From Tepidibacter formicigenes DSM 15518 (GTDB lineage Bacteria > Bacillota > Clostridia > Peptostreptococcales > Peptostreptococcaceae), in contig NZ_FRAE01000006.1 in NCBI RefSeq assembly GCF_900142235.1, positions 32,811-96,810 on the forward strand: a stretch of DNA of 64,000 nt. Direction: 5' to 3'. Every line of letters begins with the position of its first letter. The first letter of the stretch is position 1. Shown here piece after piece: positions 56,146 through 64,000 of this stretch. The translations under genes and the position numbers were made by a program. Under the pieces are notes generated by a model. It saw nothing but the letters and a program-made list of their open reading frames with translations. It had not been told where the DNA came from and did no database searches.

Positions 56146-57042
56146 ATGGATTTTAAACAACTAGAAACATTTATTATAATAGCTAAATACAAAAGCTTTT
56201 CAAAAGCTGCTAAGGAGCTTTTTTTAACACAACCTACTATTAGTAATCACATCCAAAATCTCGAAAAAGAGCTTGGGACTATTTTAATTAATAGAAATAA
56301 TAAAAATATATCCCTAACAAAGGCTGGAGAAATTCTATATACTCATGCTCTTGAAATACTAAATTCTCGCAAAAAAGCTTTATATAACTTAAAAGAATAC
56401 GAAGGTAAAATAGAAGGAATAATAGAATTTGCATCAAGTTCTATTCCAGAAGCATACATATTGCCTAAAGTTATAAAGTCTTTCAATAATGAATTTCCAG
56501 ATGCTAAATTCACTATAAGTCATTATGATTCACAAGATGCAATTGAAGAAATATTAGACGAAAAAATACATTTTGGATTCGTTGGAACTAAAATTCCTAA
56601 CTCTCAAATAGAATATATAGAATTAATTAAGGATGAACTGGTATTAATAACTCCTTATGATTATAAAATACCTTCTTCTAATGGATATGTTAGTATTGAA
56701 TCTATTAAAAATGAAAACTTGATAATGAGAAAGGAAGGCTCTGGTACTAGAAAAGTTATAGTTAATAGCCTTAAGAAAAATAACCTATCCTTAAATGATT
56801 TTAATATAATTGCTCATGTTGAAAGTAATGAAGCTACAAAAGAAATGGTAAGAGCGGGTCTTGGACTTTCTATAGTTTCAAATAAGTCTGTTATAGATTC
56901 AGTTAGTTTTAATGCATTAAATTCATATAAAATAAAAGAACTTAACTTAAATAGAAGTTTTTATTTTATATATTCTAAAAAAAGAATACCAACTCCTCTT
57001 GAAGAAAAATTCATAAATCATATATTGTATTTTTTCAAGTAA
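56146..57042 (+). CDS. LysR-family transcriptional regulator
   Basis: A 298-residue regulator with N-terminal winged helix (LETFIIIAKYKSFSKAAKELFLTQPTISNHIQNLE) and a C-terminal LysR substrate domain (IEFASSSIPEAYILPKVI). The RKEGSGTRKVI segment is seen in CysB/Cbl-like and selenium-associated LysR members, so a sulfur or selenium link is possible but not shown. It is convergent with the aminopeptidase gene and divergent from the AlbA_2 gene, which may be a target. Confidence 0.9.
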   Translation: MDFKQLETFIIIAKYKSFSKAAKELFLTQPTISNHIQNLEKELGTILINRNNKNISLTKAGEILYTHALEILNSRKKALYNLKEYEGKIEGIIEFASSSIPEAYILPKVIKSFNNEFPDAKFTISHYDSQDAIEEILDEKIHFGFVGTKIPNSQIEYIELIKDELVLITPYDYKIPSSNGYVSIESIKNENLIMRKEGSGTRKVIVNSLKKNNLSLNDFNIIAHVESNEATKEMVRAGLGLSIVSNKSVIDSVSFNALNSYKIKELNLNRSFYFIYSKKRIPTPLEEKFINHILYFFK

Positions 57043-57075
57043 AAATAAGGAGTAGATTAATCTACTCCTTATTTT
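57042..57075. terminator. Bidirectional terminator
   Basis: Perfect 34-bp palindrome with arms AAAATAAGGAGTAGATT between convergent lysR and aminopeptidase genes. Confidence 0.8.
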
Positions 57076-58451
57076 AAGAAAGCTTTATATGCCTTATAAG
57101 TTTCATAACAGTCTACTTTACTAACAACTTCTATTGGAGCATGCATACTAAGAACTGGAACACCGCAGTCTATTACTTCTGCACCATAGTTAGCTAATAT
57201 ATATGCTATTGTTCCACCGCCTCCTTGGTCTACTTTTCCAAGTTCTCCTATTTGCCACGTAACTTCATTTTCATTAAATAATTGTCTAATTTCTGATACA
57301 AACTCAGCATTAGCATCATTACATCCACCTTTTCCTCTTGCCCCTGTGTATTTAGTTATAACAACGCCATGGCCCATAAACGCTGCATTTCTTTTGTCTA
57401 CAACATCAGGAAAATTAGGGTCAAATCCACAAGTAACATCAGCTGATAAAACTTTAGAATTTGCAAGAGCTCTTCTTAATTTTAAATCATTGTAATTTCC
57501 TTCTAAATTAATAAGCTCTGCTACTGTATTTTCAAAAAATCTAGATTCCATTCCTGTATTACCCATAGAACCTACTTCTTCCTTATCTACAAATAATCCT
57601 ACTGCTGTATACTTTGGATTTTCTATTTCAAGTATAGATTTAAATCCTGCAAATGTACAAACTCTATCATCATGTCCATATGATGCTATCATAGATCTAT
57701 CTATTCCAACATCTCTTGCTTTACCAGCAGGAACTACTTCTATTTCAGCAGTTACAAAATCTTCTTCAGTAATGCCGTACTTTCCATTTAAAAGTTTTAA
57801 TATATTTTCTTTTACTGCATTTTTTTCCTTATCTTTCATAGGAATATGTCCTATTATAACATTAAGTCCTTCTCCAGTAATACCTTCTGAAAGCTTTTTA
57901 CCCATTTGATCCTTTGCTAAATGAATTAAAAGATCAGTTATATATAAAACAGGATCATTTTCATCTTCTCCTATGTTTATATCAACTTTAGTACCATCCT
58001 TTTTAAATACAACACCATGAAGACTTAAAGGAATAGAAGTCCATTGATATTTTTTTATTCCACCATAATAATGAGTCTTAAGAAGAGCTAAATTTCCATC
58101 TTCATAAAGAGGAAATGGTTTTAAATCAAGTCTAGGAGAGTCAACATGAGCTCCTACTACTTTCATTCCTTTTTCTAAACTTTCTTTACCTATTACAAAT
58201 AAAGCTACACCTTTTTCTTTATTATTTGCATAGATTTTACACCCACTTTGAAGCTTTCCACCTTTAATAGCTTCTTCTAAAGAAATAAATCCTTTTTCCT
58301 TAGCCTTTTTTATTATTTCTTCTACACACCTTCTTTCTGTTTTTCCATTATCTAAAAAATTCATATATTCTTTAGAATAATTCATTAAACTGTCCATTTC
58401 TCCATCCTTTAAATTATTCCAAGCGCTTTTAAATTCATGATTTAAATTCAA
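57069..58451 (-). CDS. M18 family zinc aminopeptidase
   Basis: A 460-residue cytoplasmic aminopeptidase I-type enzyme. Metal-site segments are VGAHVDSPRLDLKP, DKEEVGSMGNTG and the C-terminal LSMHAPIEVVSK. It removes N-terminal, often acidic, residues from peptides and would feed amino-acid fermentation. The start is TTG with GGAGG 9 nt upstream. Confidence 0.95.
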   Translation of the reverse strand: MNLNHEFKSAWNNLKDGEMDSLMNYSKEYMNFLDNGKTERRCVEEIIKKAKEKGFISLEEAIKGGKLQSGCKIYANNKEKGVALFVIGKESLEKGMKVVGAHVDSPRLDLKPFPLYEDGNLALLKTHYYGGIKKYQWTSIPLSLHGVVFKKDGTKVDINIGEDENDPVLYITDLLIHLAKDQMGKKLSEGITGEGLNVIIGHIPMKDKEKNAVKENILKLLNGKYGITEEDFVTAEIEVVPAGKARDVGIDRSMIASYGHDDRVCTFAGFKSILEIENPKYTAVGLFVDKEEVGSMGNTGMESRFFENTVAELINLEGNYNDLKLRRALANSKVLSADVTCGFDPNFPDVVDKRNAAFMGHGVVITKYTGARGKGGCNDANAEFVSEIRQLFNENEVTWQIGELGKVDQGGGGTIAYILANYGAEVIDCGVPVLSMHAPIEVVSKVDCYETYKAYKAFLK

Positions 58452-58528
58452 CTCTATACACCTCCATACAATAGTGTTTAAACATATCGTTTTTATTATA
58501 CCATATTTTAGAAGTTTTATATAAAAAA

Positions 58529-58665
58529 TTCGCTTTATGCTATCTCATGATATAATTTCCTATTCGTTATAAAAAAGTCTTCATTCTAAAGATTTTACAA
58601 TGTAGACTTTTTTAAAATTTCATAGCGCCAACGAATTCTAACGAATTCCGTTGCTTAAAACTCAT
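58529..58665. repeat. Dispersed intergenic repeat, copy 1 (interrupted)
   Basis: ATTCGCTTTATGCTATCTCATG, then about 70 unrelated nt holding a terminator hairpin, then GCGCCAACGAATTCTAACGA and TTCCGTTGCTTAAAAC. Copy 2 at 61370-61437 has the same modules without the interruption. The second module forms a hairpin CAACGGAATTC-GTTA-GAATTCGTTG on the minus strand. Confidence 0.6.
58571..58613 (-). terminator. Terminator of the degS/degU-like operon
   Basis: AAAAAAGTCT-A-CATT pairs with AATG-A-AGACTTTTTT on the minus strand, 160 nt beyond the response-regulator stop. Confidence 0.6.
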
Positions 58666-58772
58666 AACGGAATTTATATTTATCCACAATTTAAATAGGA
58701 ATATAATTTCCTATTCGTTATAAGAAAAGTCCCTATATTATTTTATAAAAACAACATGGGACCATAAAAAAT
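58614..58772. other. Intergenic region downstream of the response regulator
   Basis: Holds the second module of repeat copy 1 and, at 58701-58721, a second copy of the 21-mer ATATAATTTCCTATTCGTTA(T) also found at 58550-58570. A weak GTCCCAT / ATAGGGAC hairpin (58728-58763) may be a first terminator. No gene seen. Confidence 0.45.
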
Positions 58773-59429
58773 TTATATTTTTTTTATATTATTTTTATAT
58801 GCATATATAGCAGCTTGAGTTCTATCAGATAATTCTAATTTTCTTAGTATACTCGAAACATGATTTTTAACAGTTTTCTCACTTATAAATAACTTTTCTG
58901 AAATTTCCTTATTACTAAGTCCCTCTGCTATTAATGAAAGTACCTCATATTCTCTTTTAGTTAAACTTCCTAAACCTTCTTTATTAGCTTTATGTTCTTT
59001 TTTTCTATTTATTTCTTTTAAAAGCTCTCCTGCAAGATTAGGATGAACATAGCTTCCTCCGTTATATACATTAATAATAGCTGAAACTAAACTAGAAGAT
59101 TCTGAATCCTTTAGCATATATCCATTTGCACCTAAATTTAAAGTTTCTATTAAATATTCTCTTTCATCATATATAGTAAGCATTATAATTTTTGATGATG
59201 AATCCATATTTTTTAATGCTCTTAGTGTTTCTATACCATTCATATTAGGCATATTTATATCTAATAAAATTACATCTATATCTATTTTTTTAAAAAACTC
59301 TATTGCCTCAAATCCATCACAAGCTTTAGCAACAACATTTATATTGTCTTCTAGCTCTAATATTCTAGCAAGCCCTTCTCTCATAAGAGAGTGATCATCT
59401 ACTATCATAACTTTAATTTTATCCTTCAT
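58773..59429 (-). CDS. degU: NarL/LuxR-type response regulator (DegU-like)
   Basis: A 218-residue regulator. The receiver domain has phospho-acceptor D in VILLDINMPNMNG. A C-terminal LuxR-type HTH follows (LTKREYEVLSLIAEGLSNKEI, then EKTVKNHVSSILRKL). It overlaps the sensor kinase gene by 11 nt, so the pair is co-translated. DegU-like by partner and domain layout; true orthology with the exoenzyme regulator is not proven. Confidence 0.88.
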   Translation of the reverse strand: MKDKIKVMIVDDHSLMREGLARILELEDNINVVAKACDGFEAIEFFKKIDIDVILLDINMPNMNGIETLRALKNMDSSSKIIMLTIYDEREYLIETLNLGANGYMLKDSESSSLVSAIINVYNGGSYVHPNLAGELLKEINRKKEHKANKEGLGSLTKREYEVLSLIAEGLSNKEISEKLFISEKTVKNHVSSILRKLELSDRTQAAIYAYKNNIKKI

Positions 59430-60576
59430 GTTCTACCTCCTTATTAGGAAAAGCAAATATCACCTTTGTTCCTTCTCCTATTTTTGAATCTATAGTTAAT
59501 TGTCCATCTAATAAAGATGCTCTTTCTTTCATAAATCCAATTCCTAAAGAGCCTTTTAATTTGCTGTTTAAATTTATATCAAACCCAATTCCGTCATCTT
59601 CTACAACTCCAGCAACTCTTTTTTTATTTATATCTAATCTAATTCTTATATTTTTAGCCTTTGAATGTTTACATGCATTATTTAAAGATTCCTGAATAAT
59701 TCTAAATGTTGTAAGTCTAACTAAAGAATGAGTTATTTTTTCATTATTTAAAACAACCAAATCAATATTTATATCTTTTTCATATTGTATATCAGAAATA
59801 ATTCTATTTATTGTAGGAATTAAACCTAAATCATCTATAGACGAAGGACTTAAATCATACATAATTCTTCTTACATCTTTTAGTGTAGATCTTAAAACCT
59901 TTTTCATATTTTTAATTTCATCTTTAACAAGAGATATGTCCTTATTCATAAGCCTGTCTATTATTTCAGATTTTATAACTAAAGATGCAATACTTTGAGC
60001 TGGGCCATCATGAATATCTCTTACTATTCTTCTTCTTTCTTCTTCTTGAGATTTTATTATTTTCATTCCAACTTTAGCTTTCCCTTCTAAAGAAGTCATC
60101 TTCTTAGATACATTTTCTAAATCTCCTACTAGAAAATCAGCAACAGACTTCATTTTTGACATATAATTTTCACCTTTTTCAAGTATTTCATTTAACTTTC
60201 TAAGTCTTATTTCTAATTCATTTCTACTTATTATTAAATTTTTTTCTTCTTCTCTTTTTAAAGTTAATTTAATTTGTATATCTTTAGCTTCTTCATAAGC
60301 ACTTCTTATTTTTTCTTCAGAATATTTTTGGAAATTCTTGCTAATTAGAGCTAATCTCTGTTTAGTTTTTTTCTCTTCTTTTTCTAAGTAATCCACTTCA
60401 TCTATTAAAAGTTTGACTCTAATTTTCAAATTTTCTAATTCAATTTTCATTTTTTCACATTCACTATGTACACCTTCATATATTGCCATTACTTCATCTT
60501 GACTGTTTTTTATAGTTTCAACAACTTTGTTAAAAATTCCGTTTAAATCAACGAAATATTTACTTTCATCTATCAT
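59419..60576 (-). CDS. degS: Cytoplasmic sensor histidine kinase (DegS-like)
   Basis: A 385-residue kinase without membrane helices. A long N-terminal coiled-coil region of DegS type (residues about 1-180) precedes the HisKA_3 dimerisation motif with the phospho-histidine in RRRIVRDIHDGPAQSIA. The HATPase domain ends with VVEDDGIGFDIN and GSLGIGFMKERASLL. It should phosphorylate the overlapping response regulator. Confidence 0.9.
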   Translation of the reverse strand: MIDESKYFVDLNGIFNKVVETIKNSQDEVMAIYEGVHSECEKMKIELENLKIRVKLLIDEVDYLEKEEKKTKQRLALISKNFQKYSEEKIRSAYEEAKDIQIKLTLKREEEKNLIISRNELEIRLRKLNEILEKGENYMSKMKSVADFLVGDLENVSKKMTSLEGKAKVGMKIIKSQEEERRRIVRDIHDGPAQSIASLVIKSEIIDRLMNKDISLVKDEIKNMKKVLRSTLKDVRRIMYDLSPSSIDDLGLIPTINRIISDIQYEKDINIDLVVLNNEKITHSLVRLTTFRIIQESLNNACKHSKAKNIRIRLDINKKRVAGVVEDDGIGFDINLNSKLKGSLGIGFMKERASLLDGQLTIDSKIGEGTKVIFAFPNKEVEHEG

Positions 60577-60676
60577 TTTAAACCTCTTTCATTATTAATA
60601 TATAACATTAACATACATTATACTACAAATTTTATCAACATAATATACTACTTATTGTCTATTTATTAAAAAAAAA

Positions 60677-60706
60677 ATAAAAGATTGTCGATTGACAATC
60701 TTTTAT
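60677..60706 (-). terminator. cheW terminator
   Basis: Perfect 13-bp stem ATAAAAGATTGTC with 4-nt loop followed by TTTTTTTT on the minus strand. Confidence 0.8.
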
Positions 60707-61165
60707 TTATATATCCATTCCATTTATTAAATCTTTTTCATTTTCACTTAGAATCTTTTCTAAGTCCAGTATTATTACTATTCTATCCTCAAGCTTGCCT
60801 ATTCCTTGAATATATGTTTTGTCTACACCAGCTATTAATTCTGGTGCTGGGTCTATGTTCTTCTCGTCAATAGATAAAACTTGAGAAGTATCATCAACTA
60901 TGAAGCCAACCATCTTATCTTTTATACTTACAACAATTATTCTAGCACCTTCTATTGATTCATTATTTTCTTCAATGTTAAATCTTTTTTTAAGATTTAT
61001 AATAGGAGTAATGTCTCCTCTTATATTGATAATTCCATCCACAAATTGGGGAGTATTTGGAACTTTAATAGTTTCTCTAACCTCACTTACCTCCTTAACT
61101 GTCATAATATCCACACCATATTCTTCTTTATTAAGTTTGAAAATAACATATTTTTTTTCAGCCAT
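60707..61165 (-). CDS. cheW: Chemotaxis coupling protein CheW
   Basis: A 152-residue single CheW domain (KYVIFKLNKEEYGVDIMTVKEV, GIINIRGDITPIINLKKRF, VGFIVDDTSQVL). It connects chemoreceptors with the CheA kinase. It stands away from other chemotaxis genes and is probably co-transcribed with the DUF896 gene 12 nt upstream. GGGGGA site before the ATG. Confidence 0.93.
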   Translation of the reverse strand: MAEKKYVIFKLNKEEYGVDIMTVKEVSEVRETIKVPNTPQFVDGIINIRGDITPIINLKKRFNIEENNESIEGARIIVVSIKDKMVGFIVDDTSQVLSIDEKNIDPAPELIAGVDKTYIQGIGKLEDRIVIILDLEKILSENEKDLINGMDI

Positions 61166-61177
61166 AAAAGTCCCCCT

Positions 61178-61348
61178 TTAATCTACAATTTCTATACAAT
61201 CTAATTTTTTCCTAAAATCCTTTCTAAAATTTTCCAAATATTCTTTTCTTAGTTTTTGCTGTTCTTTTTTTTCGATTTCACTAAGTCCTTCAGTTTTAGA
61301 TTTTCTAGCTAAATAATTTATTCTATTTATTTTTTCTTTAGATAACAC
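61178..61348 (-). CDS. DUF896 (UPF0291, YnzC-like) small protein
   Basis: A 56-residue basic helical protein: MLSKEKINRINYLARKSK, then EGLSEIEKKEQQKLRKEYLE. This is the pattern of the YnzC family, two-helix proteins of unknown function that are common in Firmicutes. The start is GTG with GAGGTG 5 nt upstream. First gene before cheW. Confidence 0.88.
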   Translation of the reverse strand: MLSKEKINRINYLARKSKTEGLSEIEKKEQQKLRKEYLENFRKDFRKKLDCIEIVD

Positions 61349-61369
61349 GTTTACACCTCTTTCTAAAAA

Positions 61370-61437
61370 ATTCGCTTCATGCTACCGCATGGCTCATGTC
61401 GCCAACGAGTCCTAACGGGCTCCGTTGCTCAAAAATA
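61370..61437. repeat. Dispersed intergenic repeat, copy 2
   Basis: ATTCGCTTCATGCTACCGCA followed by TGGCTCATGTCGCCAACGAG and TCCTAACGGGCTCCGTTGCT. On the minus strand it forms the hairpin CAACGGAGCCC-GTTA-GGACTCGTTG and a second CATGC/GCATG stem. It is richer in GC than its surroundings. Confidence 0.6.
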
Positions 61438-61503
61438 ATTGCTACTTCAGTTTTTTAATCAATATTATATATAGATTAAAAAATTATATAATCTCCTTAA
61501 AGT

Positions 61504-62931
61504 TTAAAAAAATAACCTATTGTTTTTAAAATCAATATTATTTTTATATTTTATTAAAAAATCATCTAATTTATTGTCTATTATTTCTATTCCCTTTTCT
61601 ATTTTATCTACACTAGTAGAAGCTATATTTAATCTAAAAAACCTATCTTCAATAGGATTATCGAAAAAATAACTTCCTGGAAGTATTGATACTCCATAAT
61701 CAATTAGATAGCTTCTAAAATCAATAGATGAATACCCCTTCGGAAGAGATAGAAAAAAGTTAATTCCTCCACTTGGAATATTAAAGTCAAGTCTTCCTTT
61801 AAACTTATCCTCTATTAATCCTTTCATCTTATCAAATCTTATTTTATATGTTTGCTCTAAATTTTTCAAATGAATTTTTAGATTAAAATTCCTTATATAA
61901 TAGTATAAAGACTTTTGAACAAGACTTGAAGTTGATATATCACTAGAATACTTTGCCCAAATTACTTTATTTAAAAGCCCTATTGGTATATCCATAAGCC
62001 CAATTCGAAGACCTGGCATTAATATTTTAGAAAAGCTTTTTATATATATAACCCTATCACAATCATCGTATGATTTTAAAGTTTTATTATCATCTGAATA
62101 AAATTTAAAATCACTTAAAAAATCATCTTCTAATATATAAAAATCATACTCTTTTGCAAGTTCTAAAAGCTTTTGTTTTTTTTCTTTACTATAAGATATT
62201 CCTGTAGGATTTTGAAAATTTGGCATAACATACATAATTTTAGGCCTTATTTTTTCAAGTTTTAGTTTTAGAATACCTAAATCTATTCCATCTTTTAAAA
62301 TAGGTATTTGTATAACCTTTGCTCCTTTAGTTTTAAACACCTCTAATGCACCATTGTAAGTAGGCTCTTCACAAAATATTACATCTCCATAATTAATTAA
62401 AGTTTTGCAAATTATATCTATACCCTGCTGAGCGCCTGATATTATTTGTATTCTTTGAGGGTTTGAATATATATCAAGACTCTTCAAATAATCACAGATA
62501 GCTACTCTTAAATTAAAATATCCAAGACCTTCATCATAATTAAATAAAGACGGTCCTTCTTTTTCAACCGCTATATTTATAGCTTTTTTAAAATCCTCCA
62601 CTGGAAAAATTTCAAGTGATGGATTTCCTGTATCAAAAGTTATAATTTCTTCATTTGATTTAAACTCTAAATCCTCCTTATATTTTTTTATTTCACAAAC
62701 ATAACTTCCACTTCCTACTATTTTGTATATAAATCCTTCGTTTTCTAATAATTCATATGATTTTACTATTGTAGTGTTATTTACATTTAAAATACTTGCA
62801 AGCTTTCTTATAGGCGGAAGTTTTTCATTCTTCTCAAGTTCTCCACTTTGTATCATTTCTTTTATTTTTATATATATTTGAAGGTATTTTGGAATACTAT
62901 TTTCTTCTATACTAAATTTATATTTTTCCAT
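61504..62931 (-). CDS. MocR/GntR-type regulator with aminotransferase-like domain
   Basis: A 475-residue fusion. The N-terminal GntR winged helix (residues about 8-75, KLPPIRKLASILNVNNTTIV) is joined to a class I aminotransferase fold. PLP-fold features include SGAQQGIDIICK, MPNFQNPTGIS and the lysine of YIKSFSKILMPGLRIG. Members control vitamin B6 or amino-acid genes; the target here is unknown. The divergent 161-residue gene is a candidate target. Confidence 0.9.
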   Translation of the reverse strand: MEKYKFSIEENSIPKYLQIYIKIKEMIQSGELEKNEKLPPIRKLASILNVNNTTIVKSYELLENEGFIYKIVGSGSYVCEIKKYKEDLEFKSNEEIITFDTGNPSLEIFPVEDFKKAINIAVEKEGPSLFNYDEGLGYFNLRVAICDYLKSLDIYSNPQRIQIISGAQQGIDIICKTLINYGDVIFCEEPTYNGALEVFKTKGAKVIQIPILKDGIDLGILKLKLEKIRPKIMYVMPNFQNPTGISYSKEKKQKLLELAKEYDFYILEDDFLSDFKFYSDDNKTLKSYDDCDRVIYIKSFSKILMPGLRIGLMDIPIGLLNKVIWAKYSSDISTSSLVQKSLYYYIRNFNLKIHLKNLEQTYKIRFDKMKGLIEDKFKGRLDFNIPSGGINFFLSLPKGYSSIDFRSYLIDYGVSILPGSYFFDNPIEDRFFRLNIASTSVDKIEKGIEIIDNKLDDFLIKYKNNIDFKNNRLFF

Positions 62932-63064
62932 ATTATCACCTATTCTATTATATCAAAAAATACTCTATCTGAATAATATATTATGTGTGACAAGTTTTAA
63001 AAGAAATCATACTATGTTATTGTATATAATCTCAACAATACGAAAAAGAAAGGAGGAAATTTAT

Positions 63065-63550
63065 ATGAGTTCATGTGATATAGTAAAGAGTAAGAATATA
63101 ATATGCCAAGAAACTTTTAAGTTTGAGCATGAAGATAAAGATATTAAAATTTACAAGGATTTTGGACGTTTTGCTGTTGTTAATGGTAATGCTAAGATTA
63201 TTCCTTTAAAATGCTGTATTGTAAATCCTCCTAAAAGTAAAAATATTAAAGTTGATGTCGAATTTGTTATAAAAGAAAATCTTACTATAAGTGAATTAGG
63301 AAATGAAGATATACATCGTGAATTTGTTTTTAGAATAGCAAAAAGATTTACATTTAAAGATTGTAAAATTAACGATACTTCTAATTTAAAATGTGAAGTT
63401 GTATGCATATCTGGTGAAAATGATATAAGGCTAAATTCAAATAATAATACACTTACTCAAAAGATCAAAGCATGCCTTGAAATTAATATATTTAAAGAAA
63501 GAAGAATAATTTTTGATTTATCATGCCCTAAATTTCCATCTGATTGCTAA
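63065..63550 (+). CDS. Unrecognised 161-residue protein
   Basis: I do not recognise this protein. It has no signal peptide or membrane helix, seems beta-rich and ends with a cysteine. Cysteines occur in the N-terminal MSSCDIVKSKNIIC, in LKCCIVNPPKSK, and later in LKCEVVCI and LSCPKFPSDC. Strong AAAGGAGG site 8 nt before ATG 63065; a longer in-frame start at 62987 has none. It is divergent from the MocR-type regulator and closed by its own terminator. Confidence 0.7.
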   Translation: MSSCDIVKSKNIICQETFKFEHEDKDIKIYKDFGRFAVVNGNAKIIPLKCCIVNPPKSKNIKVDVEFVIKENLTISELGNEDIHREFVFRIAKRFTFKDCKINDTSNLKCEVVCISGENDIRLNSNNNTLTQKIKACLEINIFKERRIIFDLSCPKFPSDC

Positions 63551-63565
63551 GGTGGAAATTTTTTA
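63530..63565 (+). terminator. Terminator overlapping the 161-residue gene
   Basis: AAATTTCCA / TGGAAATTT stem followed by TTTTATTTTA; the 5' arm lies inside the last codons. Confidence 0.7.
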
Positions 63566-63728
63566 TTTTATTATTTAACAAAATTAAAGAATATTCATAT
63601 ATTATTAGTGACAAAAGATAATTTATTAGAACAAGCAGACGTCTTTTTTAAGATTAAATTATATTTTATATATATTTATTATAAAGGAGCATTCCTGTAA
63701 TGAATAAATTTGAACTTTGATAAAAAAA
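63566..63728. other. Intergenic region before the insertion sequence
   Basis: AT-rich DNA that should contain the left end of the IS110-family element. The exact border cannot be set without the right end. Confidence 0.35.
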
Positions 63729-63802
63729 GTACCTCCTGATAGAATACAGGGTGTAAGGTTGCAACTTACCCCGAATTAAAATAAGACTATCAATGGAGGT
63801 AC
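63729..63802 (+). ncRNA. Structured leader of the IS110-family transposase (possible bridge-RNA part)
   Basis: GTACCTCCTGATAG (63729-63742) pairs with CTATCAATGGAGGTAC (63787-63802), closing an inner hairpin GGG-t-GTAAG / CTTAC-CCC (63749-63772). The outer stem buries the transposase ribosome site GGAGG. In IS110-group elements a structured bridge RNA is encoded in the left non-coding end, so part of such an RNA may lie here. No experimental support. Confidence 0.45.
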
Positions 63803-63807
63803 TACAA

Positions 63808-64000
63808 ATGAATTATACACAAAATAAAAAGATTTCGCAAATAACAGAATCAACTTTAATTATTGGAATAGATATAGCTAAATATGCACACGTTGCTAGA
63901 GCTCAAGATTTTAGAGGAATTGAGTTAGAGAAGTATATTGAAGTTTCAAATTCTATTGAAGGGTTTCGTAAGTTAACTGAATGGGTTAATTTAATATGTG
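63808..64000 (+). mobile_element. IS110-family transposase, 5' part
   Basis: Cut by the right edge; the first 64 residues are visible. The start MNYTQNKKISQITESTLIIG leads into GIDIAKYAHVARAQDFRG, the first acidic motif of the DEDD (RuvC-like) domain typical of IS110-family transposases, followed by SIEGFRKL. The ATG follows GGAGGT by 7 nt, and that site is buried in a hairpin. The serine-containing C-terminal domain would be outside the window. Confidence 0.85.

Noticed and set aside
1..64000. CRISPR arrays, rRNA genes, prophage modules or biosynthetic clusters
   Set aside because: I saw no regularly spaced repeats, rRNA-like sequence, phage structural genes or assembly-line enzymes.

Overview
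The window comes from a low-GC, AT-rich Gram-positive anaerobe of the class Clostridia. The signs are a lysine-fermentation operon, an Rnf complex, rubredoxin, Gram-positive lipoproteins and NlpC/P60 hydrolases, and strong GGAGG ribosome sites with frequent TTG and GTG starts. A Tissierellales or Peptostreptococcales relative is plausible, but I cannot name a species. Most genes lie on the minus strand.

Layout, left to right. (1) 1-7.5 kb: lysine fermentation operon, transcribed leftward as kal-kce-atoD-atoA-kdd-kamA-kamB-kamC, with kamC cut by the window edge. Its leader (7186-7437) folds as a lysine riboswitch whose layout predicts that lysine turns transcription ON. (2) 7.5-17.6 kb: mgsA, then the cell-shape and division block maf-radC-mreBCD-PBP2-minCDE-rodA. 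(3) 17.6-22.7 kb: rnfCDGEAB, an ion-pumping ferredoxin:NAD oxidoreductase that can use the reduced ferredoxin made during lysine and butyrate fermentation. (4) 22.9-31.9 kb: envelope and housekeeping genes, including a SPOR-like membrane protein, lytic transglycosylase, NlpC/P60 hydrolase, a DUF2284 protein, a frameshifted EEP-family gene, NfeD/flotillin, a LysM 5'-nucleotidase, a 50-residue zinc-ribbon protein and rubredoxin. (5) 32-44.5 kb: alpha-glucoside utilisation. It has an ABC importer with its own GH13 glucosidase and LacI regulator, an MsmX-type ATPase with a PucR/CdaR-type regulator, and a PTS IICB with a second GH13 glucosidase and an EEP-family enzyme. Four cre/LacI-type operators lie in its promoters.

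(6) 44.6-49.2 kb: a DUF188 protein, a charged copper-amine-oxidase-like stalk protein, and a decayed accessory patch. The patch lies between an intact tRNA-Leu(GAG) and a truncated direct copy of its 3' part, and holds an AAA/PD-(D/E)XK protein and a broken LexA-like DNA-binding domain. (7) 49.2-61.3 kb: peptide-binding lipoprotein, lytic transglycosylase, coaE, polA, tRNA-Leu(CAA), an AlbA_2-type regulator, LysR, M18 aminopeptidase, a DegS/DegU-like pair, cheW and a DUF896 protein. (8) 61.4-64 kb: a MocR-type regulator, an unrecognised 161-residue protein, and the start of an IS110-family element cut by the window edge.

The metabolic picture is coherent. Lysine is fermented to acetate and butyrate, ferredoxin is re-oxidised at Rnf, and alpha-glucosides are an alternative carbon source under catabolite-type control. 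The most interesting items are the ON-type lysine riboswitch with two coupled terminators, the tRNA-flanked decayed patch, an NfeD gene with no ordinary start codon, and a dispersed intergenic hairpin repeat.
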